From Microbacterium sp. H1-D42 (GTDB lineage: Bacteria > Actinomycetota > Actinomycetes > Actinomycetales > Microbacteriaceae): a stretch of DNA of 64,000 bases. The notes under the pieces are model-generated. The model did not search any database and was not told where the DNA came from. It saw nothing but the letters and a program-made list of their open reading frames with translations. Positions 15,956 to 23,797 of this stretch are shown piece after piece. Location of the stretch: NCBI RefSeq assembly GCF_022637555.1, contig NZ_CP093342.1, positions 558,001 to 622,000 on the forward strand. Reading direction: 5' to 3'. A program made the position numbers and the translations under genes. Each line of letters opens with the position of its first letter. Position 1 is the stretch's first letter.

Positions 15956-17440
15956 TCAGTGGTTGCTCGGGAAGCCGAGGTCGATCTGGGCGGGGGTGTG
16001 GTCGGGCCAGCGGGTGGTGACGACCTTGGAGCGCGTGTAGAAGTTGATCGACTCGGGGCCGTAGATGTGCGAGTCGCCGAACAGCGAGTCCTTCCAGCCG
16101 CCGAACGAGAAGGCGCCGACGGGCACGGGGATCGGCACGTTCACGCCGACCATGCCGACCTCGATGTCGTACTCGTACTGGCGGGCGGTGCCGCCGTCGC
16201 GGGTGAAGATCGCGGTGCCGTTGCCGAAGTGGTTGGCGTTGATCAGCTCGACGGCCTCGGTGTAGCTCTCGACTCTGACCACGGTCAGAACCGGGCCGAA
16301 GATCTCGTCCTGGTAGACCTTCATGTCGGTCGTGACGTTGTCGAGCAGCGTGACGCCGGTGAAGAACCCGTCGCCCTCGAACGTCTTCTGCGTGCCGTCG
16401 ACGATGACCGTCGCACCCTCGGCAGCGGCGCCGGCGACGTAGGAGTTGACCTTGTCGCGGTGCTCGCGGGTGATCAGCGGTCCCATCTCGCTCGACGGGT
16501 CGGTGCCGGCGCCGATGCGCAGGTCGCCGATGCGCGAGCGGATGCCCTCGACGAGGTCATCGGCGATGTCGCCGACAGCGACCAGCACCGAGACGGCCAT
16601 GCAGCGCTCGCCGGCCGAACCGTATGCGGCCGAGATCGCAGCCGCTGCGGCGCCCTCGAGGTCGGCGTCAGGCATGACGACCATGTGGTTCTTCGCCCCG
16701 CCGAGTGCCTGCACGCGCTTGCCGTTCGCCGATGCGCGGGAGTAGATCGACTTCGCGATCGGGGTGGAGCCGACGAAGCTGACCGCGCCGATGTCCTTCG
16801 AGTCGAGCAGGGTGTCGACGGCGACCTTGTCGCCGTTGACGACGTTGAGCACGCCGTCGGGCAGGCCCGCATCCTGGAACGCCTTGGCCAGCCAGATCGC
16901 GGCCGACGGGTCCTTCTCGCTGGGCTTGAGCACGACGGTGTTGCCGCACGCGATGGCCGAGGCGACCATCCAGAGCGGAACCATCACGGGGAAGTTGAAC
17001 GGGGTGATGCATGCGACCACGCCGACCGGCTGCTTGACGGAGTGCACGTCGACGCCGCGCGAGACCTGCTCTGCCCGCTCGCCCTTGAGGTGGTGCAGCA
17101 GGCCCGCGGCGAACTCGACGTTCTCGATGCCGCGCGAGACCTCGCCGGCAGCATCCGAGAGCACCTTGCCGTGCTCGCTGGTGACGATCGCGGCGAGCTC
17201 ATCCGTGCGCTCGGCGAGGATCTGGCGCAGCCGGAAGAACACGTCAGCGCGCTTGATGAGGGTGGACTGGCGCCAGTCGGCCGCGGCGGCCTTCGCGGTG
17301 GCGATGGCCTGCTCGACCTCGGCGGCGGAGGCGGCGGCGACCTGACGGTGCGCCTCACCCGTTGCGGGGTTGTAGACCGGCAGGGTGCGGGTGGTCTCGC
17401 CGGCGTCTGCGCCGCCGATGAAGTGACGAATGATGGTCAC
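15956..17440 (-). CDS. mmsA: CoA-acylating methylmalonate-semialdehyde dehydrogenase
   Basis: A 494-residue member of the aldehyde dehydrogenase superfamily, matching MmsA in length and motifs: CITPFNFPVMVPLWM, VLKPSEKDPSAAIWLAKAF, VGSTPIAKSIYSRA, the Gly loop LGGAKNHMVVMPDADL and the catalytic Cys in AYGSAGERCMAVS near 280. It oxidises malonate or methylmalonate semialdehyde to acetyl- or propionyl-CoA with CO2 release. The GTG at 17440 is preferred because GAGGAG sits seven bases upstream; an in-frame ATG 15 bases earlier lies before that site. It is the first gene of a two-gene operon with the aminotransferase and is divergent from the PucR gene. Confidence 0.92.
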   Translation of the reverse strand: MTIIRHFIGGADAGETTRTLPVYNPATGEAHRQVAAASAAEVEQAIATAKAAAADWRQSTLIKRADVFFRLRQILAERTDELAAIVTSEHGKVLSDAAGEVSRGIENVEFAAGLLHHLKGERAEQVSRGVDVHSVKQPVGVVACITPFNFPVMVPLWMVASAIACGNTVVLKPSEKDPSAAIWLAKAFQDAGLPDGVLNVVNGDKVAVDTLLDSKDIGAVSFVGSTPIAKSIYSRASANGKRVQALGGAKNHMVVMPDADLEGAAAAAISAAYGSAGERCMAVSVLVAVGDIADDLVEGIRSRIGDLRIGAGTDPSSEMGPLITREHRDKVNSYVAGAAAEGATVIVDGTQKTFEGDGFFTGVTLLDNVTTDMKVYQDEIFGPVLTVVRVESYTEAVELINANHFGNGTAIFTRDGGTARQYEYDIEVGMVGVNVPIPVPVGAFSFGGWKDSLFGDSHIYGPESINFYTRSKVVTTRWPDHTPAQIDLGFPSNH

Positions 17441-17529
17441 GGGATTGCTCCTCATCGAGTTCTGGTGGGGTGCCGCACACAATGACCGGGCGGCTTGATT
17501 CCAATGCTGACAGAGGCGAGGATGGGTTG

Positions 17530-19074
17530 GTGCCCGCAGATCGTCAGGACTTGAGCGCGATCCATACAGATCGTCCGGATGCTGTCGCGCTGCCTTCGGT
17601 GCGCGACGTGCTGCAGGTCGAGGCGGTCCGCCGCGGCGGTCCTGAGGTGCTCGTCGGCGGGGACGCACTCGACGTCCCGGTGCGCTGGGCCCATGTCTCG
17701 GACAGTGATCAGGTGGCCGACCTGCTCGAGGGCGGTGAGCTGCTGCTGACGACCGCCGCGGGGTGGTCGGGATCGGATGCCGCCCTGCGCGCCATGGCGA
17801 ACAGCCTGGCCGATGCCGGAGTGGCCGGGATCGTCGTCGAGCTGGGCAACCGTTTCGCCGTCGCCCCGCCGGCACTGGTCGCCGCGTGCCGCGCGCGCGG
17901 GCTCGCGTTGATCGCGCTCGAGCGCGTGGTGAAGTTCGTCTCGGTCACCGAGGCCGTCCATCGGCAGATCATCGCTGGGCAGTTGGAGGCGCTGCAGGAG
18001 CGCCAACGGCTGCACGAGCTGTTCACCGAGCTCAGCCTGCGCGGGGCGCCGGCCGACACGGTGGTACGTGAGACCGCTCGGGTGCTCGGGGCGCCGGTGG
18101 TGCTCGAGACGCCGGGCCGCGAGGTGGTCACCGCCGATGCGCGCGATGCCGTGGCATCCGATGTTCTGAACGGCTGGGCCGCGCGATCGCGAGCCGACGC
18201 CGAACTGCTCGCCGTGCCGGTGCAGGCGCGCGGCGTGCGCTGGGGCACGCTTGTCGCGCTGCCGGGAGCGGCGCATCCGGCCGGGGTGATGACCGTGCTC
18301 GAGACCGCAGCGACCACTTTGGCACTGGCGCGGCTCGCGGACGGTCCGGCGGCGTGGGCCGCGCTGCCGGCGCGTGAGATCGTCGAGGCGATCGCCGGCG
18401 GGCGGCACACCGGCGTCGACGACGTGTCGGCTCGGATCGAGGCTGCGGGGCTGCCATTGCGTGGCCGGATGCTGAGTGTGCTGGTCGCCGAGCGGGTAGA
18501 GGCCGCGGCGGTGGCCGCGGTTGTCGGCTCGCTGACATCGTCGGATGCTGACGTCAGGGCGCTCGGGGCCGTCTTCGACGGCGACGGCGTGATCGTCGTG
18601 TCGTCGGCTCGGGAGCTCACGCCGGACGAATTGTCACGGGCCGCCGAAGGGCTGCCGGCCGGGCTCGCGATCGGGGCGCCGGCGTCGTCGGTGGCGGAGC
18701 TGCTGGCATCCATGCGCCCCGCGCGACTGCTGGCGGCGCGACTCGGTGCCGGCGAGGTGCGCCGCGTCGATGACCGTCCGCTGACCCGGCTGGTCACCGA
18801 GCTCGGCGACGACCACCGGCTGCAGGAGCACAGTGAGCGGATGCTGGCACCGCTGATCCGCTACGACGAGCAGTACGGCGGTGACCTGGTGCGGGTGCTG
18901 CGCGCGGTGGTCGCGCATCCCGGCAATCGCACGGCAGCCGCCGGGGCTTCGCACCTGTCGCGGTCGGTGTTCTACCAGCGGCTCGCGCTGATCGCAGATC
19001 TGCTGGACGCCGACCTCGACGACGGCGAGACCCTCGCCGCCCTGCACCTGGCGCTGCTGGCCCTGGCGGGGTGA
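17530..19074 (+). CDS. PucR family transcriptional regulator
   Basis: A PucR-type regulator of about 514 residues. The N-terminal PucR domain starts at LPSVRDVLQVEAVRRGG and includes WAHVSDSDQVADLLEGGELLLTT; a GGDEF-related middle region follows; the C-terminal helix-turn-helix covers HPGNRTAAAGASHLSRSVFYQRLALI. PucR proteins activate purine, pyrimidine or amine catabolism genes. GTG at 17530 is favoured by the upstream GAGGCGAGGAT and leaves 89 bases for divergent promoters, but in-frame ATG codons at 17470 and 17482 are possible. It should control the divergent mmsA-aminotransferase operon. A 160-bp stretch of its C-terminal coding region, 18730-18889, recurs at 19937-20096. Confidence 0.88.
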   Translation: MPADRQDLSAIHTDRPDAVALPSVRDVLQVEAVRRGGPEVLVGGDALDVPVRWAHVSDSDQVADLLEGGELLLTTAAGWSGSDAALRAMANSLADAGVAGIVVELGNRFAVAPPALVAACRARGLALIALERVVKFVSVTEAVHRQIIAGQLEALQERQRLHELFTELSLRGAPADTVVRETARVLGAPVVLETPGREVVTADARDAVASDVLNGWAARSRADAELLAVPVQARGVRWGTLVALPGAAHPAGVMTVLETAATTLALARLADGPAAWAALPAREIVEAIAGGRHTGVDDVSARIEAAGLPLRGRMLSVLVAERVEAAAVAAVVGSLTSSDADVRALGAVFDGDGVIVVSSARELTPDELSRAAEGLPAGLAIGAPASSVAELLASMRPARLLAARLGAGEVRRVDDRPLTRLVTELGDDHRLQEHSERMLAPLIRYDEQYGGDLVRVLRAVVAHPGNRTAAAGASHLSRSVFYQRLALIADLLDADLDDGETLAALHLALLALAG

Positions 19075-19201
19075 CGCCGGGTCTGAACCGAGGTCGACCC
19101 GCCCCAGCGGCGCCATGCAATCGCCTTGAGACCAAGCGCGGTGAGAGTCGTCAACGGGACGGCCCGAGGGTGGCCGATGAGGGCTTCTCCGCGGATACGG
19201 A

Positions 19202-19626
19202 TTAGCCCCGGATGATGTCGACGACGTGCTCTTCGTTGATCTCGGGGAACACCACCACGGCCTTGTCGGGGATCACCTCGCCGACGTGCTCAGCTGAGAA
19301 CGAGTGCGTGGTCGGCGCCATGTCCGCGGTGCACGGGCCCGCCGCATCGACCTCGAACACGATGACGAGAAGCGAGCCATCGTTCTCGATCGCTGTCGCC
19401 GTCGCCGGGCAGCTACCGCTGCCATACGTGACGACCTTCACTGAACCGTCATTGAACGCGAACACCGTCGGGGGTCAGTGTCGAATTCCGGGACCTCCAC
19501 ACCTTCGGGGATCCCGGCTTCGCGCGAGTCTGCCACTCCTGCCGAGGAGCACGATGCGAGCAGGGTCGTCATCCCGATCATCGTGCACGCCAGGGCGATG
19601 CGCATCTTCCGCACCGTGCTCGTCAT
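19202..19626 (-). pseudogene. Lipoprotein gene with a frameshift
   Basis: Two overlapping frames together encode one lipoprotein-like product. The first encodes a signal peptide ending in the lipobox LLASCSSAG and continues VPEFDTDP; the second resumes with VFAFNDGSVKVVTYGSGSCP and ends with EEHVVDIIRG. They would join if a run of five C near 19472-19476 had six, giving DTDPPTVFAFNDG. A one-base loss in a homopolymer is therefore likely: a real mutation, a phase-variable tract, or a sequencing error. I do not recognise the family. It lies in the islet of unusual composition, downstream of a short secreted-peptide ORF in the same direction. Confidence 0.6.
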
Positions 19627-19645
19627 ATTCAGGACGTCGTGTAGA

Positions 19646-19759
19646 TCAGGTTGTGCGTGGACTGCGCTGACGTCCAGCGGCATTCGCGGGCACGGTGGTG
19701 GACGCGAGTACCGGCGCGAAGATGAGGGCGAGTGCCCGTCTGAAATACGGCAGCTTCAT
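19646..19759 (-). CDS. Short secreted peptide, possibly a gene remnant
   Basis: A 37-codon ORF preceded by a strong ribosome site, AAGGAG, five bases before the ATG. The product is a clear signal peptide: MKLPYFRR, a hydrophobic stretch ALALIFAPVLAS, and a cleavage-like TTVPANA, followed by only about ten residues. In the next frame the tail would read WTSAQSTHNLIYTTS before stopping next to the lipoprotein start, so a small deletion or frameshift may have truncated a longer exported protein. It could also be a genuine tiny secreted peptide. It is followed 19 bases later by the frameshifted lipoprotein gene, mirroring the intact protease-lipoprotein pair at 20.2-21.3 kb. Confidence 0.45.
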   Translation of the reverse strand: MKLPYFRRALALIFAPVLASTTVPANAAGRQRSPRTT

Positions 19760-19936
19760 CTGGACTCCTTCATCGGGCGGGACCACATCGTCCTGCTGTG
19801 CGACTTACCCTGACCGATACCCCGATGGAAAGCAAGGAGAGCTCCTACACCGGCGCCGGGGCTCGGCTTCCGCGCGACCCGGCGGCCCTCCCCCGCATGA
19901 ACGCCGCCAGCAGCAGCCTGCCATTGCTGCGGGCCG

Positions 19937-20096
19937 CTGGCGGCGCGGCTCGGCACCGGCGAGGTGCGGCGCGTCGACGACCGTCCGCTGACCCGGCTGG
20001 TCACCGAGCTCGGCGACGATCACCGTCTGCAGGAGCATAGTGAGCGGATGCTCGCGCCCCTGATCCGCTACGACGACCAGAACGGCGGCGACCTGG
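19937..20096 (+). pseudogene. Fragment of a second PucR-type regulator gene
   Basis: These 160 bases align without gaps to 18730-18889 of the intact pucR gene. My hand alignment finds 14 differences, of which 11 are synonymous and three change a residue (Ala to Thr, Glu to Asp, Tyr to Asn). The encoded segment VRRVDDRPLTRLVTELGDDH onward is intact but has no start, N-terminus or helix-turn-helix. The synonymous bias says the source was a functional homologue under selection, not a recent local copy that decayed. The fragment ends abruptly at CTGG, where sequence richer in A and T begins. Confidence 0.85.
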
Positions 20097-20113
20097 CAAG
20101 CGAATGTCCTCTA

Positions 20114-20142
20114 TTGACACCGGTCTCCATTGCGGCCAGTAT
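20114..20142 (+). promoter_or_regulatory. Likely promoter of metalloprotease gene
   Basis: TTGACA at 20114-20119 and CAGTAT at 20137-20142 with a 17-bp spacer, 65 bases before the metalloprotease ATG. The -35 box is perfect and the -10 box matches four of six consensus positions, so this is a reasonable but unproven promoter. Confidence 0.45.
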
Positions 20143-20207
20143 CTATGCCCAACAGAGGGGCGTTCGGTCCTGGCCCAGTGCAAAATGAAGTGGATTGGTG
20201 ATCTGAG

Positions 20208-20759
20208 ATGGAGATATCGACACGCAGGCGCGGGCAATCTCGAGGCATCGCCCTCATCGCAACAGCATTGTTGTTTCTCACAGTCATTTTGTTCCCAGCG
20301 CCAGCAATGGCGTACGTGAAGACCGGCTGCTACTGGCCGAACAATCCAGTGACGTGGAATCGAGCGGTTACCGGGAACTACGCCACGGCGGCGAATGCGG
20401 CGGCCGCTTCCTGGAGCTCGTCAACCGACGTGAACATGACCATGTCCTACTCCTCCAACCTCAAGGCATCTTCCAAGAATAAGGGAGCAGATGGATATGA
20501 CGGCTACGCAGTGTGGAACTGCCCGATCCTGAACGTCACCATCTCGGCCGAGTGGTGGTTCAACACTCATTACACAACTGGCATGGCCGTCAACAAGCTG
20601 AGGGCTATTGCTGTACATGAGTTCGGGCACACGCTCGGACTGAACCACGTGACCAGCAATAAACAGATGATGTACAAGTGCCCGGCGTGCGTGTACAACA
20701 CCAACGGCTTCTACACCCCGCAGGACGACGACAAAAAGGGCATGAACGCGATTTACTAG
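20208..20759 (+). CDS. Secreted matrixin-like zinc metalloprotease
   Basis: A 183-residue exported protein. Residues 1-36 form a signal peptide: basic MEISTRRRGQSRG, hydrophobic IALIATALLFLTVILF, and cleavage near PAMA-Y. The mature part contains the metzincin zinc site HEFGHTLGLNH at about 137-147 and a following Met (MMYKCPAC) suited to the Met-turn. Three Cys pairs are possible. The layout is that of short matrixin (M10A-like) proteases or peptidyl-Asp metalloendopeptidase-like proteins. The base composition is lower in GC than its neighbours, suggesting transfer. It is followed 16 bases later by a lipoprotein gene in the same direction. Protease activity is well supported; its target is unknown. 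Confidence 0.82.
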   Translation: MEISTRRRGQSRGIALIATALLFLTVILFPAPAMAYVKTGCYWPNNPVTWNRAVTGNYATAANAAAASWSSSTDVNMTMSYSSNLKASSKNKGADGYDGYAVWNCPILNVTISAEWWFNTHYTTGMAVNKLRAIAVHEFGHTLGLNHVTSNKQMMYKCPACVYNTNGFYTPQDDDKKGMNAIY

Positions 20760-20775
20760 CGGTAAGGAGAACATC

Positions 20776-21336
20776 ATGAATACGAGGCTGATTCGGCGCT
20801 TGGTGCCTGCTCTTGTTGGAACAGTGCTGGCCTCCGCGCTGATCGGCTGCGCGCCATCAGAGAAGAGTCTGGAGGGCGCCAGGCATGAGATCTACTCGTC
20901 AAACGAAGCCGTCATCGAGTCGAGTAACGCGATGGTCACCGGCACAGTAGTGTCACAGTCCGAGACGCAGCTTGATGGCGATATGGCTCCGACCACGTTC
21001 TCGGAAGTGAAGGTCGAGACAAGCTACGCGCCAAAGGGGCTCGCAGCGAAGCTGACTGATTCCTCTGTTACGCAGATCAGGACCGGAGTGACCGTCACTG
21101 TGATGCAGCTTGGTGGCAAGGGGTGGGAGACGCCCTATCAACTTCTCAAAGAAGGTGAAACGTACCTTCTGATGCTCAGCGACAGCATGCTCGCCGAGCG
21201 TCCCGGCTTTTACACGACCGGTGGTCCGGCGGGCATATTCAGTCAGACTGACGTTGGATTCGCGCCGACCTCGACCGATGGCGACGCGCTGACCCCCTAC
21301 AGTGTCTCTCAACTGCAGGCCATCCCTGCGCGCTGA
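20776..21336 (+). CDS. Lipoprotein of unknown function
   Basis: A 186-residue lipoprotein: the signal peptide ends in the lipobox ALIGCAPS with the lipidated Cys near residue 26. The rest is a beta-rich domain with VTGTVVSQSETQLDGDMAPTTFSEVKVETSYAPKG and YQLLKEGETYLLMLSDS, resembling small proteins of unknown function found in actinobacteria. AAGGAG lies seven bases before the ATG. It follows the metalloprotease closely and is probably co-transcribed; it might be a surface partner or inhibitor of that protease, which is a guess from position only. Confidence 0.75.
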   Translation: MNTRLIRRLVPALVGTVLASALIGCAPSEKSLEGARHEIYSSNEAVIESSNAMVTGTVVSQSETQLDGDMAPTTFSEVKVETSYAPKGLAAKLTDSSVTQIRTGVTVTVMQLGGKGWETPYQLLKEGETYLLMLSDSMLAERPGFYTTGGPAGIFSQTDVGFAPTSTDGDALTPYSVSQLQAIPAR

Positions 21337-21422
21337 CGCAGGCCCGCGGCGTCGAGCGCATTCTCGGGTCCAGCCCCTATCAGCTGCTACCCGGAGTGCG
21401 TAGTCGGGGCGGGCTGTCGTTG

Positions 21423-21785
21423 TCAGGCCTCGACCAGGTACACCTTCCGGAGCGTCTCGGTGACGGTCCACGTAGTGCGCATGCCCTGTGTCAGGCGCAC
21501 CACCGAACCAGGGCTCACCTCGATCGACGGCAGCGCGGGCATGGTGAAGTCGATGCGGGCGCGGCCGGACAGCACGATGAAGACCTCATCGGCTTCGGTG
21601 TCTGTCGCGACTCCCGGGCTCATCTCCCAGACGCCCAGCTCGACGCCCGCGAACGTTCCCAGCTCGTGCACGCCGGCGGTCGGGGTGCCATCGATGACGT
21701 CATTGGCGGGGAGCAGCTCGTGCACGACGGTCAGCTCGCCAGCATCCGACACCGCGCCAGCGGCCTCCAACGGCAACCCGCTCAT
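21423..21785 (-). CDS. Cupin domain protein
   Basis: A 120-residue single-domain cupin of the Cupin_3 (DUF861) type. The barrel strands include FAGVELGVWEMSPGVATDTEADEVFIVLSGRARIDF and SPGSVVRLTQGMRTTWTVTETLRKVYLV. Such proteins often accompany amine and polyamine oxidases, with unproven roles in binding a small metabolite. The ATG overlaps the stop of the FAD oxidoreductase by four bases, so it is translated as part of that operon. The classical two-His/Glu metal motif is incomplete, so metal-dependent catalysis is doubtful. Confidence 0.85.
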   Translation of the reverse strand: MSGLPLEAAGAVSDAGELTVVHELLPANDVIDGTPTAGVHELGTFAGVELGVWEMSPGVATDTEADEVFIVLSGRARIDFTMPALPSIEVSPGSVVRLTQGMRTTWTVTETLRKVYLVEA

Positions 21786-23179
21786 GAGTCGAAACCCATC
21801 CCGATCGCATCGAGGGTCTTCAGCAGCAGGTTGCGTTTGCCCTCGTTGTGGTCGGCGCGGTCCATCGAACGGCGCACCAGGTTCACGCCGATCGCGGCGG
21901 CGGGCTCGGGCGGGAACGGGATCGGGCGCGTGCGCACCATCTCGAGCTCGGTGCGCTCGGTCTTCAGCCCCTCGAGCTTGTCGAGCATGACGTCGGCGGC
22001 GAAACGGGTCGCGCCCACCCCAAGGCCGGTGAACCCGGTGGCGTACGCGACGCGTCCGCCGCGGGCGACGCCGTAGAACGCGCAGAAGCGGCTGCACGAG
22101 TCGATCGCGCCGGCCCACTGGTGCGTGAACTTCAGACCCTCGAGCTGCGGGAACGTCGTGAAGAAGTGCGAGGCGAGCTTGCGCCACGACTCCGGCCGGT
22201 TCTCGCATTCGGCGCGCACCTTGCCGCCGAAGTGGTAGACCGCGTCGTACCCGCCGAACAGGATGCGATTGTCGGCGGTCATCCGGTAGTAGTGGAACTG
22301 GTTCGCGGTGTCGGCGAGGCCCTGGCGGTTCTTCCAGCCGATCGCGTCGACCTGCTCGTCGGTGAGCGGCTCGGTCATCAGCACGTAGTCGTACACCGGA
22401 ACGGTCATCAGCTTGTTGCGCACCAGCAGCGACGGGAAGACGTTGGTCGCCAGTGCCACGTGCTCGGCGACCACGGTGCCGCCGCCGTCGATGGTGATCG
22501 TCTGCGCGCCCTTGCCGGTGATCCCGGTCACGCGGCTCTGCTCGTGGATCTCCACGCCCAGTTCGGTGGCCACGCGCGCGAGCTCGATGGCGAGCTTGGC
22601 GGGGTGCACCATCGCGCAGCCCTCACGGTCCCAGCTGCCGGCGAGGAAGGTCGGCGAGTGCACCTCGGCACGCACGGCGTCCTGATCCAGGAAGTCGTCG
22701 CCCTCGAGCCACTCGATCTGGTGCGGCTCCGTGGCGATGCCCATCTGGCCGGTGCGCTCCCAGTCGACGTCCATGCCGTAGCGCTGCACGGTCTCCTCGA
22801 TGCCGTCGAGGTTCTCCAGCCCCAGTCGCTCGAGATGCTCCATCTCGTCGGGCCAGCGGCTCATGCCGTTCTCGTAGCCGTGCGTGAGGCTCGCCTCGCA
22901 GAAGCCGCCGTTGCGGCCGGAAGCTGCCCAGCCCACACGCGCCGCCTCGAGCAGCACGACCTTGCGCTCGGGGTTGCGCTCCTTGGCGCGCACGGCTGTC
23001 CACAGTCCCGCGTAGCCACCGCCGACGACGACGAGGTCGGTGTGGATGCTGCCGCGAAGCGGCGGGTAGGCCGGACGCTCGACGTCCTCCAGCCAGAAGG
23101 TCTCGTGCTTGGTGTCGCGCAGGGCGTCATCGATCAGCGCGTCGGCAGGGGGGAACCGCTCGAAGACGGTGGTGCCCAT
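21782..23179 (-). CDS. FAD-dependent amine oxidoreductase (PuuB-like)
   Basis: A 465-residue D-amino-acid-oxidase-type flavoprotein. The FAD fold is at about 35-60 (VVGGGYAGLWTAVRAKE), followed by VVLLEAARVGWAASGRNGGFCEAS, which matches the gamma-glutamylputrescine oxidase branch; TDNRILFGG-like and TGFTGLGVGATRFAADVML motifs are near the end. It should oxidise an amine to an aldehyde with release of peroxide and ammonia. The start at 23179 is supported by GGAG eight bases upstream. With the nearby aminobutyraldehyde-type dehydrogenase and Lrp regulator it suggests putrescine or related polyamine catabolism. The exact amine is not determined. Confidence 0.88.
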   Translation of the reverse strand: MGTTVFERFPPADALIDDALRDTKHETFWLEDVERPAYPPLRGSIHTDLVVVGGGYAGLWTAVRAKERNPERKVVLLEAARVGWAASGRNGGFCEASLTHGYENGMSRWPDEMEHLERLGLENLDGIEETVQRYGMDVDWERTGQMGIATEPHQIEWLEGDDFLDQDAVRAEVHSPTFLAGSWDREGCAMVHPAKLAIELARVATELGVEIHEQSRVTGITGKGAQTITIDGGGTVVAEHVALATNVFPSLLVRNKLMTVPVYDYVLMTEPLTDEQVDAIGWKNRQGLADTANQFHYYRMTADNRILFGGYDAVYHFGGKVRAECENRPESWRKLASHFFTTFPQLEGLKFTHQWAGAIDSCSRFCAFYGVARGGRVAYATGFTGLGVGATRFAADVMLDKLEGLKTERTELEMVRTRPIPFPPEPAAAIGVNLVRRSMDRADHNEGKRNLLLKTLDAIGMGFDS

Positions 23180-23228
23180 GTTCTTCACTCCAGTAGTAGG
23201 TGAGGGTGGTTGCGTGGTGCGTCCCGGG

Positions 23229-23696
23229 TCAGCGGGTGCCCCAGTTGTAGAAGTCCTTGTGCAGGCCCGCGTAGAGGAAGCTCTCGGTGTGCGTGACGCC
23301 GGGAATGGTGCGCACGCGCGTCGAGAGCAGTTCGAGCAGGTCCTCATCGGTCTCGCAGATCGCCTCGGCGAGCACGTCGAACGACCCGAGCGTCACGACG
23401 ACGTACGCGAACTCGTCGATCGCCTTGATCGCCTCGGCCAGCTCGCGCGGGTCGCCGCTGGTGCGGATGCCGATCATCGCCATCCGGGCGAAGCCGAGCT
23501 GACGCGGGTCGGTCACCGCGACGATCTGCACGATCCCTGAGTCCGTCAGGCGCTGCACGCGCTGCCGGACTGCGGCTTCGCTGAGTCCGACCGCGCGGCC
23601 GATGTCGGCATAGGGGCGCCGGCCGTCCTGCTGCAGCAGCTCGATGATCTGTTTCGAGACGTCGTCAAGGACGGGGGCTTTCGACTTGTCGCTCAC
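23229..23696 (-). CDS. Lrp/AsnC family transcriptional regulator
   Basis: A 155-residue Lrp-type regulator: N-terminal helix-turn-helix (LLQQDGRRPYADIGRAVGLSEAAVRQRVQRL) and a C-terminal RAM domain (FARMAMIGIRTSGDPRELAEAI, VVVTLGSFDVLAEAICETDEDLLELL). The GTG at 23696 is taken as the start; a TTG seven codons earlier is possible. It sits between the amine oxidase gene on the same strand and the divergent dehydrogenase gene, and inverted repeats in the gap fit Lrp binding sites. It probably senses an amino acid or amine and controls both. Confidence 0.88.
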   Translation of the reverse strand: MSDKSKAPVLDDVSKQIIELLQQDGRRPYADIGRAVGLSEAAVRQRVQRLTDSGIVQIVAVTDPRQLGFARMAMIGIRTSGDPRELAEAIKAIDEFAYVVVTLGSFDVLAEAICETDEDLLELLSTRVRTIPGVTHTESFLYAGLHKDFYNWGTR

Positions 23697-23752
23697 GTGT
23701 CGATCTTGACACTCCAAACGATGGAATGCAACTGATTCCGCAGAATTACTGA

Positions 23753-23777
23753 CGGAATACTTCCGATTCCGTAGGAA
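23753..23777. promoter_or_regulatory. Candidate Lrp/AsnC binding sites
   Basis: Two adjacent inverted repeats in the divergent intergenic region: CGGAA-TAC-TTCCG at 23753-23765 and TTCC-GTA-GGAA at 23767-23777. A related half-site, ATTCCG, lies at 23735-23740. They precede the dehydrogenase promoter directly. Confidence 0.55.
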
Positions 23778-23784
23778 AGCCGGC

Positions 23785-23797
23785 TAAAGTGGGGTTC
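23785..23797 (+). promoter_or_regulatory. -10 box giving a leaderless dehydrogenase mRNA
   Basis: TAAAGT at 23785-23790 lies seven bases before the ATG at 23798, and no convincing ribosome site is present. This is the actinobacterial leaderless arrangement, so transcription probably begins at or next to the A of ATG. Confidence 0.6.

Larger units (their letters stand above)
19760..20207. other. Stretch without an intact gene, holding a pucR fragment and a promoter
   Basis: No intact gene is seen here. The first 177 bases show nothing recognisable. Positions 19937-20096 duplicate part of pucR (separate entry). Positions 20097-20207 are richer in A and T and hold a likely promoter for the metalloprotease. 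Confidence 0.6.
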
